A model generated the notes under the pieces. It saw only the letters and a program-made list of their open reading frames with translations. It was not told where the DNA came from and did no database searches. Made by a program: the position numbers and the translations under genes. Of a stretch of 44,591 nt of DNA, positions 23,201-31,199 are shown in pieces. This DNA is from an uncultured Bacteroidia bacterium (lineage in GTDB: Bacteria; Bacteroidota; Bacteroidia; Bacteroidales; CAJPTX01), in NCBI GenBank assembly GCA_938038735.1, contig CALHSW010000022.1, forward strand, positions 1 through 44,591. The letters are read 5' to 3'. Numbering within the stretch: position 1 is the stretch's first letter; each line of letters opens with the position of its first letter.

Positions 23201-25729
23201 TTAGTCCCTTTTCACCACGCGCAGCGTCTTCGCCCCGTCGCGCGCCACCACACGCACCACGTACACCCCGCTCGCCCAGCCCCGCGCATCCACCTGCACG
23301 CGATCCTCCCCCTGCAGCGCCCCGGCATGCACCTGCACCCCGGCCACGCTGTACACCTCCACCCGCGCAGCATCCCCCATCCCCCGCAGCTCCAGCACAT
23401 CCACCACCGGGTTGCTCACCGCCTGCACCCCTTCCAGCAGCGCGCTCTCCACCGCCGTGGAGTTCCCCCCGGCCTGCAGCACGAGGTCTCCCCGCACCGG
23501 CAGGTCAAAATCGTACGGTGCCCCATTCAAGAGCCATACCACGGCGTTCCCATTCTTATCCTGCATATCCAGCGCCCGCGCCTTGCCGTTCGGCTTCACC
23601 AGCTGCTCCCCGACAGGCTGCCCATCCGCGTCCCTAAACGTCACCACGTACCCCTCAACGATTTTGGAGAACCGCTTCGCCCACTCCTCAGCCTCCACCT
23701 TCTGCTTTTCGCCGGGCCGCACGTAGAGCGTAGCCTCTGGCGAAATGCCATAAAAAGCCTTACCCACACTAGATATATCTGCGCTGGCCAGCCAGTAAAC
23801 CTCACTGAGGTTATCGCACATATAAAATGCATTACTCCATAACTCCTTGAGACTGCTCGGTATCATCAGCGAGGTCAAATTGTGGCAGGAAAAGAAGGAT
23901 GCGTCTTCATCCAATTCAATCACGCCCTGGGGAATTTCGTACGCTCCCTTCCGCCCTTCAGGGTAGCATAAGAGAATTCGCCCATCCCTGCTGAGGAGCG
24001 CTCCCCCATTCGCACGGTAGTAGGGACTGGCAGCGTCCACCGCGAACTCCTCCAACCCGCTGCATCCGTCAAAAGAAAATCCAGAAACATCGCTAACGGT
24101 GGCGGGAAGTGTTATCTTGGTCAATCCGCTGCATCTAGCATAGGCCCAATCTCCAATAGCTCTAACTCCTGTCGGAATGGTAATGTCGGTCAGCTGGCTA
24201 CACCCCGCAAATGCGCCCTCGCCAATAACCTCCACGCCGTAGGGGATTTCGTACGCACCGCGCTTTCCCAGGGGGCAGCGTACAAGGGCCCGTTCTTCTT
24301 TACCTTCCCTGTCATACCTACTGAAGAGCACCCCATCCTGCGTGTAGTACCTACCATTCGCATCGTACGGCTCCACTACAATCTCTTCCAGCGCGATGCA
24401 ATCATCAAACAAATTGAAATTGCCCAATTCAATGCTCCCCGGAAAAGTCACCTTATTTAGCTTGCTGCATCCCGAAAAGGTCCTCCACTCTACCTTTTCC
24501 ACATCGTCAGGGAGCTTGTACTCGCCAGCTCGCCCCATCGGGTACCAGATGAGCGCTTTCACCTCCTTTCCACTCTTGGAATCATGCTCAGTGCCAAAAA
24601 GGACTCCATCCTCATCATGGTAGCGTGCGTTCCCAGGCTCCACCTCAATCCTTTCAAGCCCGCTGCAACCCTCAAAGGCTCCCCATCCAATTTCGGTAAC
24701 CCCTTCGGGGATTGTCACAGACGTCAGCCCGCTGCATCCCCAAAAAGCACGAGACCCTATCATCTCCACATCGTTGGGAATCTTGTACTCTCCGGCTCGC
24801 CCCGCGGGGAAGCATATAAGTGCCTTCACTTCCTTTCCACTCTTGGGATCTTTCGCAAATCCGAAAAGGACTCCGTCCTCATCATGGTAGCGTGGGTTTC
24901 CGGGCTCCACCTTGATCGTCTGAAGCTCGCTGCAACCCCAAAAGGCACCATCTCCAATTGTGGTTACGCTGCTGGGGATTGTTACCTTGGTCAGCCCGCT
25001 GCATCCCCAAAAAGCACCATAGTTAATCATTTCCACATCGTTGGGGATTTTGTATTCGCCAGCTCGACCATTTGGGTAGCGCATGAGTGCTTTCACTTTC
25101 ACGCCCCGCTTGTAATCTTCCACAAGTTCAAAAATGACTCCCTCCTCTGAATAGTAGCTTGGGTTTCCAGACTCCACATTGATCCTTTGAAGCCCGCTGC
25201 AATCATCAAAGGCGTTACTTTCAATCTTGGCAACGCTGCTGAGGATCGTCACCGAGGTCAGCCCGCTGCACCCCCCAAAAGCACATAGCCCAATCGTGGT
25301 AACGCTGCTGGGGAGCGTCACCGAGGTCAGCCCGCTGCACCCCCAAAAAGCAGATAGCCCAATCGTAGTCAAGCTGCTGGGGAGCGATACCTCACTCAAG
25401 TTGACGCAAGATTCAAATGCACCGCGTCCTATCGTGGTAACCCCTTCGGGGATAACTACACTGGTTAGAGCCTTACAGTCATAAAATGCATAGCTCGCAA
25501 CCTCCACCACCCTGACGCCCATCACCCTGCTTGGGATGGTCAGCGTTGGCGTGCCAAAACGGTAACTCGCCGGCTTTACGCGGCAGCTATTCCCATCAAC
25601 CATTTGATACAGCCACGTTATCGTGCCATCAATATACTTTTTCCACTCTCTTTCTTCCCCCCTTGCGCTCCCCACGGCCGCTACCGCCGCCAGCATCACC
25701 GCTAGAATAAATCGTACATAGCCTTTCAT
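23201..25729 (-). CDS. BspA-like leucine-rich-repeat surface protein with type IX sorting domain
   Basis: About 842 residues. A signal peptide (MKGYVRFILAVMLAAVAAVGSARG) is followed by many LRR_5/BspA repeats of about 23 residues (for example AFWGCSGLTSVTLPSSVTTI). Several of these arrays are separated by a repeated module with NPRYHDEDGVLFG ... KALICFPAGRAGEYKIPNDVEMI. The last 75 residues hold a type IX C-terminal sorting domain (NPVVDVLELRGM ... GVYVVRVVARDG). The protein is therefore predicted to be exported by Sec, moved out by the type IX system and kept on the surface or released. BspA proteins bind host or matrix ligands; the ligand here is unknown. The ATG at 25729 is preferred over 25756 because it begins the signal peptide directly. 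It has its own promoter and a downstream hairpin. Confidence 0.9.
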   Translation of the reverse strand: MKGYVRFILAVMLAAVAAVGSARGEEREWKKYIDGTITWLYQMVDGNSCRVKPASYRFGTPTLTIPSRVMGVRVVEVASYAFYDCKALTSVVIPEGVTTIGRGAFESCVNLSEVSLPSSLTTIGLSAFWGCSGLTSVTLPSSVTTIGLCAFGGCSGLTSVTILSSVAKIESNAFDDCSGLQRINVESGNPSYYSEEGVIFELVEDYKRGVKVKALMRYPNGRAGEYKIPNDVEMINYGAFWGCSGLTKVTIPSSVTTIGDGAFWGCSELQTIKVEPGNPRYHDEDGVLFGFAKDPKSGKEVKALICFPAGRAGEYKIPNDVEMIGSRAFWGCSGLTSVTIPEGVTEIGWGAFEGCSGLERIEVEPGNARYHDEDGVLFGTEHDSKSGKEVKALIWYPMGRAGEYKLPDDVEKVEWRTFSGCSKLNKVTFPGSIELGNFNLFDDCIALEEIVVEPYDANGRYYTQDGVLFSRYDREGKEERALVRCPLGKRGAYEIPYGVEVIGEGAFAGCSQLTDITIPTGVRAIGDWAYARCSGLTKITLPATVSDVSGFSFDGCSGLEEFAVDAASPYYRANGGALLSRDGRILLCYPEGRKGAYEIPQGVIELDEDASFFSCHNLTSLMIPSSLKELWSNAFYMCDNLSEVYWLASADISSVGKAFYGISPEATLYVRPGEKQKVEAEEWAKRFSKIVEGYVVTFRDADGQPVGEQLVKPNGKARALDMQDKNGNAVVWLLNGAPYDFDLPVRGDLVLQAGGNSTAVESALLEGVQAVSNPVVDVLELRGMGDAARVEVYSVAGVQVHAGALQGEDRVQVDARGWASGVYVVRVVARDGAKTLRVVKRD

Positions 25730-25779
25730 CGCGTTGTCTCCCTTTAGTATCCTCAAATAATCAAAGAATTAACATGCGA

Positions 25780-25809
25780 CAAAGGTATGCAAAGTTTTTT
25801 TTTATACAA
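25780..25809 (-). promoter_or_regulatory. Promoter of the BspA-like LRR gene
   Basis: TACCTTTG (25787-25780, minus strand) lies 19 bases after TTG at 25809-25807, the phylum layout. Transcription would begin near 25774, leaving a leader of about 45 bases to the preferred ATG. Confidence 0.75.
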
Positions 25810-26106
25810 GCCGCCGAAATATTTTCTCGCAGAATTCTCAACGGGAATCGCTATGGGCGGCAGCCTACGCGGCGCTGACAGCACAAAAAATATTTTTCCA
25901 CTAGCTCGCGGGTGCGGCAATCAATGTAACGCATGTCTAGCCCTGCGGGCTAGAAAATCTAACTACCCATTTCGCTACCCCATAGTCACTTACTGCTACT
26001 TAGTGCAGCCGATCGGCCTGCTGTAGCCCCTTGGGACAGCTCTATCTCTACATGGTAAGGAGATAGCCTACAAAGCGTAGAGAACTTCATCTCCGCTTAA
26101 CCCCGC
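25810..26106. other. Intergenic region between the LRR promoter and the lysine-fermentation operon terminator
   Basis: About 300 bases without a credible gene. A perfect hairpin TCTAGCCC-TGC-GGGCTAGA sits at 25936-25953, flanked by AAAA on its right side; it lacks a T-run in a useful position on either strand. An open frame at 25787-26026 overlaps the promoter and is not convincing. Confidence 0.5.
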
Positions 26107-26140
26107 AAAAAAAAAGCCCATGCGTTTTCCACGCACGGGC
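26107..26140 (-). terminator. Rho-independent terminator of the atoD-kal-kce operon
   Basis: GCCC-A-TGCGT pairs with ACGCA-C-GGGC (26116-26140), and on the minus strand nine T follow directly (26115-26107). It lies 24 bases past the kce stop codon. Confidence 0.88.
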
Positions 26141-26163
26141 TTTCTCTGTCTCTTCAAAAACGA

Positions 26164-26997
26164 TTACCTACGTGCCGGTAAGCTCAATATCTCCCTCGCC
26201 TCAGCGCTCGTTGCCACCTCACGCCCGAGCAGCTTAGCCATCTTGACTACCTTATCCACTAGCTCCCCATTGGACTTCGCCAGCACCCCTTTCTCCAAAT
26301 ACAAATTGTCCTCAAACCCCACGCGCACATTGCCGCCCATCGCAATGGCATGCGCCGCTAACGGGAATTGATGACGACCGATACCCGTCGCCGTCCATGT
26401 GCTTCCCTCGGGAATATTGCGCACCAGCCACGCCAAGTTCTCTCCCGTAGCCGGCGTGCAGCCCAGCACACCCAGCACAAAGTTGAACTGCATCGGCTCG
26501 CCCGGCACCTCTCCGCGCTTCGCCATGCGCAGAATCGTATCCAAATGCCCCATCTCGAAGCACTCGTACTCCGGCTTAATGTTATTATCCAGCATACGCT
26601 TGCCGAATTCACGCATCATCGGCATCGTGTTCTCAAACACCTCATCCCCAAAATTGCATGTACCGCAATCCAGCGTTGCCATCTCGGGCATGAGCTCCGT
26701 GGGCTGTAGACGCTCCTCCGCGGTCATCCCCACCGCGCCCCCCGTAGAGGGAATCAGAATGACATCGGGCACCTCTTTGTAAATGGCATCGATGCACTCC
26801 TTGAAGCGTTTCTTCGACTGCGTTGGCGTGCCGTCATCCTCACGCACATGCAGGTGCACGATTGCAGCACCCGCTTCATGGGCCAACTTTGCCTCCTTTA
26901 CAATCTCCTTCACCGTGTAGGGTACCGCAGGATTCTGCTCCTTGGTTACCTCAGCGCCGCATATCGCGGCCGTAATGATCAGCTTATCCATTGCCAC
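26164..26997 (-). CDS. kce: 3-keto-5-aminohexanoate cleavage enzyme (BKACE family)
   Basis: A 277-residue zinc-dependent beta-keto acid cleavage enzyme of lysine fermentation. It converts 3-keto-5-aminohexanoate and acetyl-CoA into acetoacetate and 3-aminobutyryl-CoA. The zinc-binding His48 and His50 lie in IVHLHVREDDG; other family segments are IIPSTGGAVGMTAEERLQP, CNFGDEVFENT, EYECFEMGHLDTIL and GGNVRVGFEDNLYLEKG. Full length. It begins six bases after the kal stop and is the last gene before a strong terminator. The BKACE family contains many specificities; the neighbouring kal and CoA-transferase genes make the lysine role likely. Confidence 0.94.
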   Translation of the reverse strand: MAMDKLIITAAICGAEVTKEQNPAVPYTVKEIVKEAKLAHEAGAAIVHLHVREDDGTPTQSKKRFKECIDAIYKEVPDVILIPSTGGAVGMTAEERLQPTELMPEMATLDCGTCNFGDEVFENTMPMMREFGKRMLDNNIKPEYECFEMGHLDTILRMAKRGEVPGEPMQFNFVLGVLGCTPATGENLAWLVRNIPEGSTWTATGIGRHQFPLAAHAIAMGGNVRVGFEDNLYLEKGVLAKSNGELVDKVVKMAKLLGREVATSAEAREILSLPARR

Positions 26998-27003
26998 CCT
27001 CTC

Positions 27004-27390
27004 CTACTTCTTGCGCTGGCAATCCTTCGGCACCACGCACGTTCCCGATGCCTTGCACACGATTATCGGCTCGTCAAGCTCATCCGCAGCTGATGGGGAT
27101 ATGTCTGGGCGGCTCGTCACCACCTTCTTCGCCACGAACGTCATCTTCCTCGACGTATTGCCCACCTTGGTGATTTCCCCCTCGGCCTCAATGTAATCCC
27201 CGCCATGCACCGGGGCCAAGAACTCTACGCTATCGTACGCAACGAACAGCCCCTCATCCCCATCGTGCATAATCAGCAGCTCCGTGGCCACATCGCCGAA
27301 CAGCTGTAGCATCTTCGCGCCATCCACCAAGTTCCCGCCGTAATGGGCATCCCCTGCGCTCATGCGCAGACGTATCTTCGTCTTCTCCAT
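27004..27390 (-). CDS. kal: 3-aminobutyryl-CoA ammonia-lyase
   Basis: A 128-residue hotdog-fold enzyme that eliminates ammonia from L-3-aminobutyryl-CoA to give crotonyl-CoA, the step after Kce in lysine fermentation. Visible family features are the start KIRLRMSAGDAHYGGNLVDGAKMLQLFGD, the central HDGDEGLFVAYDSVEFLAPVHGGDYIEAEGEI, typical of hotdog dehydratases and thioesterases, and the C-terminal VCKASGTCVV. The specific name relies on the direct linkage to kce (six bases) and on the matching length. It starts 63 bases after the CoA-transferase subunit gene. Confidence 0.9.
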   Translation of the reverse strand: MEKTKIRLRMSAGDAHYGGNLVDGAKMLQLFGDVATELLIMHDGDEGLFVAYDSVEFLAPVHGGDYIEAEGEITKVGNTSRKMTFVAKKVVTSRPDISPSAADELDEPIIVCKASGTCVVPKDCQRKK

Positions 27391-27453
27391 TTCTTTACCT
27401 ATTTCTTTTACTTGACCGCTCTTCTAAACCCCCAATAAACGCACCGCGCCGCG

Positions 27454-28098
27454 CTACGCTACGATGTAATCCACAAAAATTGACGGCGTATGCACAGCCT
27501 CTGGCGGTATCTCTCCCACCTTCTTGAGGTCACCTATTTCTGCGATTACCACATCAGCAGCCATCGCCATCAGCGGGCAGAAGTTCTGCGATGTACCGCG
27601 GTAGATCAAATTACCATCGGTATCCCCAACGCTTCCGCGAATTATAGCCACATCGGCACGCAGCGGAAGCTCTAGTAGGTACTTCTTTCCCTCCACCTCT
27701 ATCACTCGCTTACCCTTCTCAATTATGGTATCAAGCCCAGTCGTTGTCAACGCACCGCCAAGCCCACAGCCGCCGCAACGTATCCGCTCGGCAAGCGTCC
27801 CTTGGGGGGAGAACTCCACCTCCAGCGTCCCAGCGTTCATCTGGTTAGCAGTCTCCGGATTGGTGCCTATGTGCGACACAATTATCTTCTTAACCTGCTT
27901 ATTCACAATTAACTTCCCAGCACCCCGATCCGGATACGCGGTATCATTCAGTATCAGCGTCAAATCCTTCACCCCGCTCTGCACCAACGCATCAACTATC
28001 GACTCTGGCGTCCCATTCCCCAGGAATCCACCGATCATCACCGTCATCCCGTCCTTGATCTTCGACGCAGCCACCGCTGCCGTTATCCGTTTATCCAT
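27454..28098 (-). CDS. atoD: Acetoacetate/butyrate CoA-transferase, alpha subunit
   Basis: A 214-residue alpha subunit of a family I CoA-transferase, which exchanges CoA between butyryl-CoA and acetoacetate or acetate. Recognisable segments are IKDGMTVMIGGFLGNGTPESIVDAL near the N-terminus, the SPQGTLAERIRCGGCGLGGALTTTG loop, and KKYLLELPLRADVAIIRGSVGDTDGNLIYRG. The catalytic glutamate of these enzymes is on the beta subunit, which is absent here: a promoter lies directly upstream and kal directly downstream. It should consume the acetoacetate formed by Kce. Could also be named ctfA. Confidence 0.92.
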   Translation of the reverse strand: MDKRITAAVAASKIKDGMTVMIGGFLGNGTPESIVDALVQSGVKDLTLILNDTAYPDRGAGKLIVNKQVKKIIVSHIGTNPETANQMNAGTLEVEFSPQGTLAERIRCGGCGLGGALTTTGLDTIIEKGKRVIEVEGKKYLLELPLRADVAIIRGSVGDTDGNLIYRGTSQNFCPLMAMAADVVIAEIGDLKKVGEIPPEAVHTPSIFVDYIVA

Positions 28099-28500
28099 CG
28101 CTTATGTGTTTAATTGTGTAAAACTCACAGTCGTTAATGCCAATTCCCTCCATCTCTACATCGCTTCAAAGTTACGGACATTTACAAATATTACCAAATT
28201 TCTCCTAGTACATGCTAATATAGCATAAAAATTCGTACGCCTCCATCCCTTTACCCCATAGATTAGTTAGACAAAATGAGGGTGTATAAAAAGCAACTGT
28301 ATCCCTTTACGTAGTCTTTGCAATCGCAGCATAGCCGCGTTGCTCCCATCTTACTCTACCATCTGCTAATGGCAGCCGTAACGCCTCTCACGCCGTAAAA
28401 TACTCATAGGCATTTTGAACCAAGAGGTTGACCATTGCCCCTACCCGCGAACCATTTTTATTTCAAACCTACATATCGCAGGCCTTAAGAACCTTGGTCA
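28099..28500. other. Intergenic region upstream of atoD
   Basis: About 400 bases holding the atoD promoter (28167-28198). From about 28210 to 28500 I see no gene, RNA or repeat. Confidence 0.5.
28167..28198 (-). promoter_or_regulatory. Promoter of the atoD-kal-kce operon
   Basis: TAACTTTG (28174-28167, minus strand) follows TTTG (28198-28195) after 20 bases, a good match to the phylum promoter. The atoD start is 69 bases downstream. Confidence 0.8.
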
Positions 28501-28504
28501 AAAT

Positions 28505-28540
28505 AAAAAAGGGGCGGCACGCCAAAGCGCACCGCCCCTT
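28505..28540 (-). terminator. Rho-independent terminator of the exbB-exbD operon
   Basis: GGGGCGG and CCGCCCC pair (28511-28517 with 28532-28538) with an inner GC-rich stem. On the minus strand six T follow (28510-28505). It lies about 30 bases past the last exbD stop. Confidence 0.85.
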
Positions 28541-28569
28541 CAATACTATATCCGTGCTTCTACACCACG

Positions 28570-29040
28570 CTAATCGTTCGATTTCCGCGCCGCGTATACA
28601 ATCTTCAACGCCGACGACTTCCGCAGCTCCTGCTTCACCTCCGACACAATACCCATCCTCGTATACTCATCAATCTTCAGCGACGTGGTCATCTGATTCC
28701 GATCGGACTCCTTCATCGCGTCCCGCTCCGAAGAGATGAAGTCTCGTATGTCATCCAACGTCTTGAACGAATCGTTCAGCTGGATACGGGAATCATTTCC
28801 GTACAGCCCTTGGTACGACCGCAGCGGCGTGCCAATGTAAATGTAGGACACTAGCGACTTCTTCTCAAGCTTCTGCACCTCCGTGGCGCTAGGCAGCGCA
28901 ACGCTCACCCGCAAATCGGTCTCTCGCATCGTCGTCGAGACCATGAAGAAGAACAGCAGCATGAACACCACGTCTGGCAATGAGGCCGTCGATATCGCCG
29001 GGACCTCCTTCTTTGATGTGCTCTGATTAAACCTTGCCAT
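28570..29040 (-). CDS. exbD: ExbD/TolR-type biopolymer transport protein (second copy)
   Basis: A 156-residue inner-membrane protein with a short cytoplasmic N-terminus, one transmembrane helix (LPDVVFMLLFFFMVSTTM) carrying the conserved proton-path Asp, and a periplasmic domain (RETDLRVSVALP onwards). With ExbB it would form a proton-driven motor energising TonB or Tol-like partners. It differs from the neighbouring ExbD, so this is not a recent duplication. Last gene of the operon, 18 bases after the upstream exbD, with a terminator 30 bases on. Confidence 0.9.
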   Translation of the reverse strand: MARFNQSTSKKEVPAISTASLPDVVFMLLFFFMVSTTMRETDLRVSVALPSATEVQKLEKKSLVSYIYIGTPLRSYQGLYGNDSRIQLNDSFKTLDDIRDFISSERDAMKESDRNQMTTSLKIDEYTRMGIVSEVKQELRKSSALKIVYAARKSND

Positions 29041-29058
29041 ATCTATACTCTCCTCTTC

Positions 29059-29649
29059 TTAATCCTCGGCTTGCGCCCCTTTCACTCCTACCGGCTCCGC
29101 CTCCGAAATACGCTGGGGTATCGCCTTCTGAACCGCCTTTTGCTCTCCGTCAGATAGCCTATCCATCCGCTTGCCGAACTTCTGCATCGCTAGCTCATCG
29201 CGCAGCTCATTGTAAGCTGCTATAAGCTCATTCTGCACGGCAATGTAAGACTTGTATGTCGTCTGCCGCGAGTTCTGCAATGAAATGATCCCCTCCGATA
29301 CGGGATACGCCCCTATGCCAGCTATCTCCTTCACCGACTTCTCTGGGAGGTTCGGGTCATCATTAGGATTCGCAATAAACTCCTTCGCTTTCTCGCGTAG
29401 CTGCGTAATATCTAGCGGCTTGCCCGCCACCAGCAGCTTGTCGCTCTGGTTAATACGTACCAAAAAGACATTACGCTCGTTTACATCCTCAGTTTTTTCC
29501 TGCTTTGTGTCTTGCGGCATTGGCGGAAGCATACGCGGCAAACCCGTATCGACGTTCATCGTCGTCGTCACCAGGAAAAATATTAAGAGCAGAAACGCTA
29601 TGTCCGCCATCGAACTCGCGTTTATCTCCTGCATTTTTTTCTTGCTCAT
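29059..29649 (-). CDS. exbD: ExbD/TolR-type biopolymer transport protein (first copy)
   Basis: A 196-residue ExbD homologue. The N-terminal MSKKKMQEINASSMADIAFLLLIFFLVTTTMNVDTGLPR holds the single membrane helix with the conserved Asp in MADIAFLL. The periplasmic part includes RNVFLVRINQSDKLLVAGKPLDI, the usual ExbD fold, followed by an extra charged C-terminal tail rich in Lys, Arg and Glu (about 150-196) that ordinary ExbD proteins lack. Two non-identical ExbD genes in a row are common in Bacteroidota, where they may form hetero-dimers in the ExbB ring; that is inference. Confidence 0.92.
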   Translation of the reverse strand: MSKKKMQEINASSMADIAFLLLIFFLVTTTMNVDTGLPRMLPPMPQDTKQEKTEDVNERNVFLVRINQSDKLLVAGKPLDITQLREKAKEFIANPNDDPNLPEKSVKEIAGIGAYPVSEGIISLQNSRQTTYKSYIAVQNELIAAYNELRDELAMQKFGKRMDRLSDGEQKAVQKAIPQRISEAEPVGVKGAQAED

Positions 29650-29749
29650 AGCTTACTCTCTCTCAGGGTTTGCGCTCTCGCCCACCCATCAAGCTGTACG
29701 CGCAGCCGTAGCAGCACCTCAGCTTGATGGATAGAACTCCGAGCAGTTA

Positions 29750-30232
29750 CTACCTCCTTAAAATTCCACGCACTCCTGTCACCACCAACGCCAGCACCGC
29801 GATTCCTATCAAAATGTACGTGGTGATGATCCCAACGTCCGTGAGTACCACCTCGCGCATCTGCGTTGCCGCCACCTCAGGATCTGCATTCGCACCGTAC
29901 AGCGTACCATTCGCCATCTGCAACGGCTCATTGCTTGAGAACGCATACGCTATTAGAAGAACCAGCACCAGCGCCCCAAGACCCAGCAGCGTCTTCAAGC
30001 CGCTCTTGGGATTCGTCACCAGCTTCACAATCAGGAAGCCCAGCAGCAGCACCACCGCAATCGCGGCCAGCACATACGTGTACACTATTGCGGGGTTAAC
30101 AACCCGCATCAACTCCGCTCGATCATCAACGCCCGCTACCCCCACCACAAACATCACGGTGAGAATCACCGCAACGAGCATGAAGGCGAACAGCGGAATG
30201 CGCGCAATGAGCTTTAACGTTTTTTCCGACAT
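29750..30232 (-). CDS. Unknown four-helix membrane protein in the exbB-exbD operon
   Basis: A 160-residue protein with about four hydrophobic helices (roughly 12-32, 47-70, 81-98 and 134-156: IPLFAFMLVAVILTVMFVVG, YTYVLAAIAVVLLLGFLIV, GLGALVLVLLIAYAF and ITTYILIGIAVLALVV). Between the third and fourth helices is a hydrophilic stretch of about 35 residues (SNEPLQMANGTLYGANADPE). I do not recognise a named domain. It sits between exbB (25 bases upstream) and the two exbD genes (100 bases downstream) on the same strand, so it probably belongs to the same motor complex or its assembly. Confidence 0.8.
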   Translation of the reverse strand: MSEKTLKLIARIPLFAFMLVAVILTVMFVVGVAGVDDRAELMRVVNPAIVYTYVLAAIAVVLLLGFLIVKLVTNPKSGLKTLLGLGALVLVLLIAYAFSSNEPLQMANGTLYGANADPEVAATQMREVVLTDVGIITTYILIGIAVLALVVTGVRGILRR

Positions 30233-30257
30233 CTTTTTGCCTTTCTTTCTCCCTAGC

Positions 30258-31055
30258 CTAGCGGTTGTGCTTTACTAGGATATCCACCAACGAAATCGAA
30301 GCATCCTCCATCGACATCACGATGCTGTCAATCTTGTTCAGGATGTAGTTGTAGAACACCTGCAGCACAGCCGCCACGATCAGACCGAACACCGTGGTGA
30401 TAAGAGCAATCTTAATACCGCCAGCCACCAACGACGGGGCAATATCACCCGCAGCCTCAATAGCATCAAACGCCGAAATCATACCCAATACAGTACCCAT
30501 AAATCCAAACATAGGCGCCAAGGCTATGAACAGCGATATCCACGTCAAACCGCTCTCCAGCTGCGACATCTGCACCGATCCGTAAGCCGTAACCGACTTC
30601 TCCACCGCCTCGATGCCCTCATCGGAACGCGACAAGCCCTGGTAGAAAATGCTCGCCACTGGCCCACGCGTATTGCGGCACACCTCTTTGGCACCCTCAA
30701 TGCCCTGCTCATCAAGCGCCTTCTCAACGTTTGTCAACAGCTTCTTCGTGTTCGTTGACGCTAGATTTAAATAGATGATGCGCTCTATAACCACTGCCAA
30801 ACCCAAGATCAGAAGCAAGAGGATTATACCCATAAACATAGGACCACCCTCTATAAACTTAATCTTCAGCTGCTCGTGTAGCGGCACGCCCTCGCTCACG
30901 TTCGTTGTCATCGGATTCGCCGCCTCAGCTACAGCCGCCGGAGCCGCAGCCACCGCCGAGTCAACCGCGCTAACCGAATCCTCCTGCGCCATCACGCTAG
31001 ACGCAAATCCCAGCGTCAAGCCCATCAGTAGTAGTACCAAAAGTAACCTCTTCAT
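30258..31055 (-). CDS. exbB: MotA/TolQ/ExbB proton-channel family protein
   Basis: A 265-residue protein. The N-terminus carries a signal-peptide-like segment (LLLVLLLMGLTLGFASSVMAQ) and an alanine-rich periplasmic stretch, as in many Bacteroidota ExbB proteins. The channel part has a first membrane helix (GIILLLLILGLAVVIERIIYL), a cytoplasmic domain with CRNTRGPVASIFYQGL, then two helices with the family signature GLTWISLFIALAPMFGFMGTVLGMISAF and IALITTVFGLIVAAVLQVFYN. It should form the ring through which protons drive the ExbD dimer. First gene of the operon exbB, unknown membrane protein, exbD, exbD; tRNA-Ser lies 57 bases upstream on the same strand. Confidence 0.95.
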   Translation of the reverse strand: MKRLLLVLLLMGLTLGFASSVMAQEDSVSAVDSAVAAAPAAVAEAANPMTTNVSEGVPLHEQLKIKFIEGGPMFMGIILLLLILGLAVVIERIIYLNLASTNTKKLLTNVEKALDEQGIEGAKEVCRNTRGPVASIFYQGLSRSDEGIEAVEKSVTAYGSVQMSQLESGLTWISLFIALAPMFGFMGTVLGMISAFDAIEAAGDIAPSLVAGGIKIALITTVFGLIVAAVLQVFYNYILNKIDSIVMSMEDASISLVDILVKHNR

Positions 31056-31111
31056 AACTGCTCTTTGTAGTTAATTTACTTACCCTCTTCTCTTTACAAA
31101 AAAAAACATCG

Positions 31112-31199
31112 CGGAGAGAGTGGGATTCGAACCCACGATACCCTTTTGGGGTATACGCACTTTCCAGGCGCGCGCCTTCGACCACTCGGCCATCTCTCC
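31112..31199 (-). tRNA. tRNA-Ser (GGA)
   Basis: On the minus strand an 88-base class II tRNA begins GGAGAGATGGCCGAGTGGTC. The anticodon stem-loop CCTGGAAAG gives anticodon GGA. A long variable arm (TATACCCCAAAAGGGTAT) is typical of tRNA-Ser. The T arm GTGGGTTCGAATCCCAC and an acceptor strand TCTCTCC pairing with GGAGAGA close the cloverleaf. The CCA end is not encoded. Confidence 0.97.

Noticed and set aside
24500..25450. Possible CRISPR-like regularly spaced repeats
   Set aside because: The repeats are in frame and encode the leucine-rich repeats of the BspA-like protein; spacing and divergence fit protein repeats.
25936..25953. Perfect short hairpin as a terminator
   Set aside because: There is no T-run in the correct position on either strand and no gene ending nearby.
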